Positions 57,966 to 64,000 of a stretch of DNA of 64,000 nucleotides are shown here, in pieces; the first letter of the stretch is position 1, and each line of letters starts with the position of its first letter. A program made the translations under genes and the position numbers. The notes under the pieces are model-generated. The model saw only the letters and a program-made list of their open reading frames with translations, had not been told where the DNA came from and ran no database searches. The stretch is from Puffinus mauretanicus (lineage: Eukaryota; Chordata; Aves; Procellariiformes; Procellariidae), in contig JAJKFH010003627.1 in NCBI GenBank assembly GCA_023333565.1, forward strand, positions 8,661,501 through 8,725,500, in the 5' to 3' direction.

Positions 57966-58380
57966 TGAGGGAGCGAGCACGAGGAGAGCGGGGCCGCGCG
58001 CGTGTGTGCGCGCCAGTGCGGCACCCGCAGAGCCGTGCCGGCCGGCGGCGTGGGGCCACCTTCACCCCGTCCCCCTGCTCAGGCCTGGGGACACAGGCAG
58101 GCACCCGGGGCCCCTGGGGGTGTCTGGGCCCGGGGCAAGCCGGGTGCACTGGGATAGGGATCGTGGGGGGCTCCGCACCCTGCCAGCCTCCGTGGCCCCA
58201 GGCAGGGTCACCCTGATGTGACGGGGCTGGTGGGTGCCAGCTGCGGTGCTGGGGCAGCCCTGCCGCGGCCGCATGCACCCTGGGGAGAGCCGGGCTGTGG
58301 GGTGCAGGGTGGGCAGGGCTGCCCGTGCCCCCCCACCTGCCTCGGACCCCGCTCGTCCCCCGCCCCGTGGTCACCTTTGC
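57966..58380. other. CpG-rich spacer
   Basis: GC- and CpG-rich with a GCGCGCGTGTGTGCGCGC-like alternating stretch near 57994-58012. Nothing else. Confidence 0.45.
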
Positions 58381-58800
58381 GATGGATTAAGCACTGAAAG
58401 AGCAGCAAAGCAATCCCGTTCGCGCTCTCTTAGGCTGTCAATTGCCATTTTTGTAATAGAAATTCCTTTCACAAGGTAACGACGGCCAGATTTAGAGGAT
58501 TTCATATTGCTAATAATTCCCCAAACAGCCATCTGACTGTGTTGTTTTAAAAGCCGCTTAGTTTTTTGCTTTGGAGTTTATGAAAATCTCCCACTCTAAT
58601 ATCCCGAGAGCCAGCCTATAATTGTGTTATTAAATCAATCGGAGCGGATTACATTGTAAAATCAATAGATGGCTGTAATTGCATATTAGAAAGTTGTTCT
58701 GCTGTTGTTGATTTTTTTTTACATGGATAATTATAATAAGCGTGTTTACCTTAGTACTGATTTGGAATGAGTCTCACTAAATGACTTATGACAAGCTTGG
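58381..58800. promoter_or_regulatory. Long candidate enhancer island with PBX-like cores
   Basis: About 420 bp of AT-rich, non-repetitive sequence. It holds GGCTGTCAATTGCC, GCTAATAATTCC, AATCAATC at 58633-58640, ATCAATAGAT at 58661-58670, GTAATTGCATATTAG, ATAATTATAATAAGC, and a T-run near 58711. One of the best candidates near the 3' end of the intron. Confidence 0.42.
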
Positions 58801-60085
58801 CGCTCCTGCTGCCAGGGGGCCGTGGCATCATTTGGGACAGCGAGGACGGTGCTGCCGGTGCGGGTGGCACCGACCCGCCAGCGTCCCACCGGCTTTGCAG
58901 GGTGGTAGCCCAGAGCCCTGGGCGGCTCCCAGCGCTGGCACCCGGCATGAGAGCACGTCAGGGTTTTGGGGAGACGGCTGGTGGGGTTTAGGAAGCAGTC
59001 GGCGGTCCCAGAGAGTCTGCCCGGGGAGCAGCTCAGGGGCCCCAGGAGGTGCCGTGGGGTCTCGCTGCCCGTTTGGCTGCTCCCCAGGTCTCGGCGCAGT
59101 TTCTCTTTCAGCAATACGGAGCAATAGCCAGGTCCCGGCGGCCCACGCCCACCCGGGGCGATGCTGCGGGCAGGGAGGTGGGCAGTGGGTGCCCGGGAGT
59201 GGTGAAGGGCAGCGGCCAGGGCTGTGCTTTCAAATCCAAACCGCTCACCCGCCTGACACAGCTCAGAGGCCAGGATTTGCTTTATTGTTACTTTTTTGGG
59301 GGACCACGCCAGGGTCTGGCTGGCTGGCTGTGGGGTGGGGGTACTTTGGCTGCAAATGGTTGCACTCCCCCTGCCTCGGTTTCCCCAGCTTTCAAGCCAC
59401 CGTTTTCCCTGTTAGGTCCCACTGGAAGCTGGCTCCAGGGGCAGGTCCGGTTCTGGTTTCCCAGGGGCTCAGCTGGGTGGGGGGTGAGACGGGTGGAGCA
59501 GGGGGTCCTAAGGATGGCGAGGGGCTTGCTTGAGCGGGAACGAGTGGCAGCAGGAGCTGGCACTCCTGGCTTGGCCAGGCAGGATACCCGTCATCTCCAG
59601 GGCCCTTCTGGAGCCATCGGTGCCACCTCGGCCAGCGGAGAGGACAGAGGCGCAGAGAGACGGGCTCGTCTCTGTCCCCGCACCAGCCAGTGGGGCTGGG
59701 GACACCTCTCCTTCGTCGGGCTGTCCTCATGCCCAGCTCCCTTCCCTGGCCTGGCACACCGGCGAGGGCAAGGGGTGCCATGAGAGGGCCTGGGGGGACA
59801 CTCAGGAGGCACACGGCTCTGACGGGAACGTTACCTCTCCCACTGCCGGCCATCGGCCAGGAGGGTCCCCGGCAGCTCAGGGCAGTCCCCCGGGGAAGCC
59901 CCCTGCACCTCCGACCGATGCTGGGGGCAGGTGCTGGCTTTGCCACCGGGTCACCGGGCGCAGCGGGGCTGGGCAGGGCTGCTGGTCTGGCAGGGAGCAG
60001 CAAGGCGGCCTGGCAGCAGGGCAGTGCTGCCCGTCTGCGCGGGGCCCTCAATCCGGCACGCGGCACTGTCAGCAGGCAGCCTGCT
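58801..60085. other. GC-rich spacer
   Basis: Nothing recognised. Confidence 0.45.
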
Positions 60086-60330
60086 GTCTCCTAGACAGTG
60101 AAATATGGCCACAATTAGCCCGGATACAGTTCAATTATGATAAACAGCGTTTGCACCCTTTAAGCCGTGATTAAAAGGCCTCCTCCCGTTGATAGAGAGA
60201 CCTAATTTCACATTATTATCGCTGTAGCTTGATTATAAAGCACTCCCTGGATTTACAGTTGGGAGATGGATGTGGAGGCTTCTTTATCATTTACACATCA
60301 GTAATGATGCAGCCTTCCCTCCACCACAAC
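60086..60330. promoter_or_regulatory. Candidate regulatory island
   Basis: Contains CACAATTAGCCCGG, GTTCAATTATGATAAACAGC, CCTAATTTCACATTATTATCGC, CTTGATTATAAAGC and CAGTAATGATGC. Non-repetitive, with GC-rich flanks. Confidence 0.38.
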
Positions 60331-60440
60331 ATCCATCCAGCGGCGGCGGGGAGAGGGGGGCCCTGCCTGCGCCCCGCCTCCCGGGGCACCCTCTCCCCGT
60401 GTCAGCCGGGCCCCGCTGCCACACGCAAGTGGGCAAAGTC

Positions 60441-60760
60441 ACCCTTACGGTAACAGCTTGATAAATGGGCGGGCGGTAATGAAATGGAGACATCAAGGCG
60501 TGGGGCGAGGAAGAAAGAGTGGTAATCGGAACGAGTGGAGCTGTCCCGAAACGGAGGGGAGCGGGAAGAAGGATCGCCTCTGCGCCGTGTGCTGTCAAGG
60601 GAGAAATTACACATTTACTCTTGCTTTTTCTTAAGGAGACGGCCCTCATAGATCAAAACATGGATTTACAAGCCAATTTTCAACATGAAATATAGACACC
60701 AGGAATCAATTTAAGCCCAGCTTCTATTTTAGCAAACGGTGCCTGCGTTTAGTCCCAGGT
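60441..60760. promoter_or_regulatory. Candidate regulatory island
   Basis: Includes GGTAATGAAATGG, AAATTACACATTTACTC, AGCCAATTTTCAAC, GAATCAATTTAAGC and GGTAAATAACATC. A GC-mixed piece lies at about 60495-60590. Confidence 0.33.
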
Positions 60761-61587
60761 AAATAACATCAGCCGGAGCCTTCCCCCTCCCCAGCTCACC
60801 ACCCCGCCACCGCTCGCTCTGGCGGCCGCGGTGCTGCTGGCCGACCCCCGGCACCCGCTTCAACCACAGCCTCATGCTGGGGATGGCTGCAGCTCGCCAG
60901 CCTGGCCACCGCTGCCTGCCAGCCTGGGGCCGGTGGGCACGGGGCAGCACCGAGGGCTGGCTCTGGTGGGAACGGGGATGATCCCGAACCACGGTGGCAA
61001 GCAGGTGCCACACAGTCCCTGCCCAAGAAGGGCAAGGGGAAGGAGAGGACCCTGCTTGGCTGGTGAAGAGCAGCTCTGGTATCACCCATCCCAGTGCGGG
61101 GACAGCCCTTTTGCTGGCCAGTGCCAACCAAGGGAAGGGGGTGCTGGAAGAGGAGGCTGGGGTAACTGGCACTGGGCTTACAGGGAAGCAGCCGCTGGCC
61201 AAGAGCTGGGGTCCAGTGTGGGTCCAGCTTGCAGGAATACTGCCTTCCCCATCCACTGGCTCCCCACGGGCTGTGGGGCAGGCACCGGCCTGAAGGACCC
61301 AGGGATGTGTCCGCCAGCAGCCTGGGCGATGCCACTGCTCCCGGCAAGCCTCCAGGTCCTGGGCATGGATCCATCCCAGTGCAGCACAGAGCCATACCGG
61401 GATGCAGGTGGCCAGTGCCAGGGAGTCATGGATCCTGCACTGACTCCACCACTGCAAGGCACTTGGGACAGAGTGCCTGGACTGGTGGGGATACAGGGGC
61501 TGTGCCCGGCGTGGGACTCGGAGCTTGATCCAAGAGCTCCCGGTCGGATCATGGCTCTAACCCGGAATCTCTCTGCTCTCTCCGCAG
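60761..61587. other. GC-rich end of the last intron
   Basis: GC-rich with long chance frames. One frame runs in register into the last exon (60831-61670) but crosses the acceptor and is not a gene. It ends in CTCTCTCCGCAG, a good acceptor. Confidence 0.6.
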
Positions 61588-61670
61588 ACGACTGTAAGAA
61601 CATCGCCAACATCATGAAGACACTGGCCCATAGAGGCTTTATCTTCAAGCAGACCTCCAAACCCTTTTGA
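61588..61670 (+). CDS. ERI3: ERI3 last coding exon (ExoIII aspartate and C-terminus)
   Basis: The exon starts after CGCAG at 61587 and takes two bases to complete the aspartate codon begun in the previous exon. It encodes DDCKNIANIMKTLAHRGFIF then KQTSKPF and ends at TGA (61668-61670). Joined to the previous exon it reads HIGRPHSGIDDCKNIAN, the ExoIII (H-X4-D) motif of DEDDh exonucleases; the second Asp should be the metal ligand. The C-terminus matches human ERI3 as I recall it apart from His for Tyr before RGFIF. Only the last 60 residues of a protein of roughly 340 are in the window, so exonuclease motifs I and II cannot be checked. ERI1 and ERI2 are less likely because of the exact KQTSKPF ending. 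Confidence 0.95.
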
Positions 61671-61817
61671 TCCCCAAGGCAAGCCAGGCAAGGGCTGCAT
61701 GCGCCCGGCGCCGGCGAGGCGGGGAGGACGGGCTCCAGCATTAAAAAAAAACGGCAACCGAGGCCAGAGGAACCGACACAAAAAATCTCAATTTCAGCTG
61801 TTAACTCCAGTAGAGGT

Positions 61818-61825
61818 TGTATATA
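61818..61825 (+). promoter_or_regulatory. Pumilio-type site in the 3'UTR
   Basis: TGTATATA, about 150 bases after the stop codon, fits the Pumilio recognition element UGUANAUA on the mRNA strand. This suggests possible post-transcriptional repression of ERI3 mRNA. Single-site evidence only. Confidence 0.45.
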
Positions 61826-63163
61826 TGGGAAGGCAAATCTGTGTAGACCTGATGTGACTCCCTCTCTGGGCTGCTCCGGACATTATGCCATGCTAGCGGA
61901 CAGCCGCGTAGGGCGCTTGCACCACATTTTAGACTCGTAGTTTGTTCTTTTTCTTTGGCTCCCGATTTCCGTCCCTCCCTCCATATCCCACCCCGTCCTC
62001 CCTCTCCCGCCCCGTAGCCAGAGCATCCCCCATCTCCTCCCCGGCATGGGCCGTCCCCGCCTTCCCTTCTTCTTTCTTTTCTCTGGTTTTATGTTTTCAG
62101 GCCTCGACGGCTGCTGCAGTGAGGCCGGCGCGTGCCCGCGCCCGGGCAGCGCTCACGGAGGCTCAGCAGTGTCGAGACGGCCCCTCGCCCTCCCCGCCAG
62201 CCCCCTCGCCTCTCCCCTGAGCGCCTTTTCCCCTTTTTGAGTCAACACTAACCCCTCTCTGACTCCTGTATGTGACAAACGCGATCCGTCTCTTTATGTT
62301 CAAGGTGAAGTGCCTGTATTCTCCGCTGCAGAGCCCCTGGCAGCCCCACCGCGGGCTGCGGGGCCCCAGAGGGCTCCCTTCAGTCGGGCGGGGGCCCGGC
62401 AGGCGGGCGGGCGGCAGGAGGGAGGTGACAGTGTCCGCGCAGAGCCGTGTCCCATCCCATCCCCGTCCCGTCTGCTCGTGCCTCTTGGGGGGCTGGGTGG
62501 GATGCCCAGCCCTGCCCCGGCCCCGCCGACCAATTCCAGCTCCACCGGGGCCAGGCCCGCCGCAGCACCGCGTCCATTGCCGGCGGTGGACGTGCCAGCG
62601 CGCGCTGGCCCCCGGCCCAAGGTACCCGAGCAGGGGAGCTGCAAATTGCCCCAGGCCCCTGACCCCGCTCCTCTCCGACCCCATCCGGCCTCCCTCGGTT
62701 CCCGAGCTGAGGCTTGGCCCCCACATGCCCACGGTCCCCGCGGGCCGTGCCGTGCCCCTCGCCGGTCCCCGCAGACGCTCAGCAGCAGCTGGCTTGTTGC
62801 CTGAGAGAGTTGCCGAGCACATCCCTCCGGCTGGGTGGGCTCCCGGCTGGCCAGGGCAGTTGGGGGGCAGCCGTTGGGGGGGCAGGCTGAGGGCACGCGT
62901 CCCCCCAGTGTCACCCAGCCCTGGGGCCCTGCTGAATGGAGCCCTCGTCCGGGCGCTGACCTGCAGGGAGGCTGCAGCCCCGGGCCCGTGCGTGCATGGC
63001 CTGGAGCGAAGCCGGTGACGGCAGCCAGAAGGGCAATACAGGCACTGAACTTGGCGGTACATGACTGCATGGTGTGTGGTGTTCCAGTTAAACCAACCGA
63101 TAATGCAAACCCAGCATTTTCATTGTCTAGTTATTCCAATCCTTGCTGTAAATGTGCCACATG

Positions 63164-63169
63164 AATAAA
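63164..63169 (+). terminator. ERI3: ERI3 polyadenylation signal
   Basis: AATAAA within ATGAATAAAGTTTGGGGG. GT/G-rich sequence downstream (about 63200-63225, GTGCGAGTGTGTGCGGGGGC) is a plausible downstream element, so cleavage is expected near 63180-63190. Confidence 0.8.
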
Positions 63170-63189
63170 GTTTGGGGGTAAAGGAGCCC

Positions 63190-64000
63190 GGGCTGTGCCC
63201 ATGCATGTGCGAGTGTGTGCGGGGGCGGAGGCAGGGATCTGCCACCTGGGTGCGTGGGAGCAGGGTGCCCCACCAGTGGGGCTGCCCTCACTGGGGTATG
63301 GCACCCCAGCATGCCCGTGCTCCCCAAAAAGGTGAACTTTTTGGCTGTGAAAGGGAGGTCCAGGTTCCCCGCTGCTGGGAGCGCTGCCCCGCTCTCCAGC
63401 ATGGGGATCGTGGGTGGGCCTAGCAGTCTCCTCCACCACCTCGGGTTTGCTTGTGCCCCAGGACGGCTCTGCCACAAGGATGCCACCAGCCCGTCCCAGC
63501 TGGGCTGCACCCATGGGTGCACCCCAGTGCAGCGTTCTGCCCAGTGCAGGGTGACAGCCACCACCATGTCCCACTGGCATCTGTCATCCCACCCTGCAGC
63601 CTGGCACGCTGTACCTGCATGGCCACTACTGCACTTACAGCATCTCCACTACAGGCTGGAGCAGCGTGGCTCTGCCCAGGGCGCTGGGGCATCCGCTCTG
63701 CCCCAGGCAGCAGAGCCAGCACGAGCACAGCACCATGATGCGCAGGAGCCATACCGAGCCGTGCAGGAAATGCCACCACGTCCAGGTACCCAAAGGACCC
63801 TGCCCAGCGCCATGGTGCTGCTGGGCGACAGGGACACAGCTGTCCAGCTGGCAGGGAGTGGGCAGCTCCCAGAGGGAAGGGGCAGCCCCAGCCCACTTGC
63901 TCCAAGCAAAGGTCACGGGGGCTTTAATGGCTCCCTCTGTGCAGCCCCGATCAGCTTTATTGACCTATTTTCGATGGAGTCGTCTAATTAGTTTTCTATG
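63190..64000. other. Downstream intergenic sequence
   Basis: GC-rich with chance frames to about 63940, then an AT-rich end containing TTTATT (63956-63961; AATAAA on the - strand) and TCTAATTAG near 63984. In human the next gene, DMAP1, lies tail-to-tail with ERI3. The AATAAA could mark its 3' end, or the end could be another island; the window stops too soon to tell. Confidence 0.4.

Larger units (their letters stand above)
24073..61587 (+). other. ERI3: ERI3 last intron, 37.5 kb, phase 1
   Basis: The intron runs from GTGAGT at 24073 to the acceptor CTCTCTCCGCAG ending at 61587. It splits the first aspartate codon of the HSGIDD motif after its first base. It is very long for the final intron of a small enzyme gene and hosts most of the AT-rich candidate regulatory islands. 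No nested gene, RNA gene or intact mobile element was recognised in it. Confidence 0.9.
61671..63188 (+). other. ERI3: ERI3 3' untranslated region (approximate end)
   Basis: It runs from the stop to about 15-25 bases past the AATAAA at 63164-63169. The first 250 bases and the last 150 look like ordinary UTR with AT-rich parts. The middle (about 62100-62900) is very GC-rich with many CpG. An early ATTAAA at 61740-61745 inside an A-run could be a minor upstream poly(A) signal. Confidence 0.7.

Noticed and set aside
60831..61670. 280-codon frame ending in the ERI3 C-terminus
   Set aside because: It is the last exon plus in-frame intron upstream of a good acceptor. Only the part from 61588 matches ERI3.
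62064..62100. Acceptor-like pyrimidine tract and TTTTCAG in the 3'UTR
   Set aside because: No matching donor between the stop codon and this site; a chance or decoy acceptor.
1..64000. Bacterial-type features (operons, CRISPR, phage, attachment sites)
   Set aside because: The sequence is vertebrate intronic DNA with canonical GT-AG splice sites and a poly(A) signal; nothing prokaryotic is present.

Overview
The window holds the 3' end of one vertebrate gene, ERI3 (a 3'-5' exoribonuclease of the ERI1/ERI2/ERI3 family), on the + strand. Only two short coding pieces can be supported: the penultimate exon (23973-24072) and the last coding exon (61588-61670). They join in frame through a phase-1 junction into a 60-residue C-terminus ending in TSKPF. 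It differs from my recollection of human ERI3 at only three residues. The remaining sequence is non-coding: the tail of the upstream intron (1-23972), a 37.5 kb last intron (24073-61587), a 3'UTR of about 1.5 kb with a poly(A) signal at 63164-63169, and about 0.8 kb of downstream sequence.

The organism is most likely a bird. The sequence is GC-rich with many GC-rich spacers. I see no Alu, B1, LINE1 or other obvious young interspersed repeat and no recognisable CR1 tail, and the ERI3 residues are close to but distinct from the mammalian ones. A non-avian reptile is not excluded.

The introns show a regular pattern. GC-rich spacers, which give many chance open reading frames on both strands, alternate with sharply bounded AT-rich islands of about 100-500 bp. 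The islands are packed with homeodomain-type TAATTA cores, PBX/MEIS-type TGACAG and AATCAATC, octamer, forkhead, GATA, TCF-like and NK2-like motifs, many as inverted pairs. This looks like a long array of conserved non-coding or enhancer elements hosted by ERI3 introns, as in a genomic regulatory block. That is inference from composition and motifs; conservation cannot be measured here. The regulated gene need not be ERI3. In human, ERI3 lies between RNF220 (head-to-head) and DMAP1 (tail-to-tail).

The most unusual structure lies at about 29.5-36.7 kb. A 65-bp element occurs twice, 1249 bp apart, in the same orientation and ungapped with 58/65 identity. A second 28-bp element (25/28) occurs twice, 2.5 kb apart. 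A tRNA-like SINE-head remnant lies between them at 31.36 kb, and a 43-bp minisatellite of four units sits at 36.3 kb. No RNA gene, CRISPR array, phage, plasmid or bacterial feature was seen.
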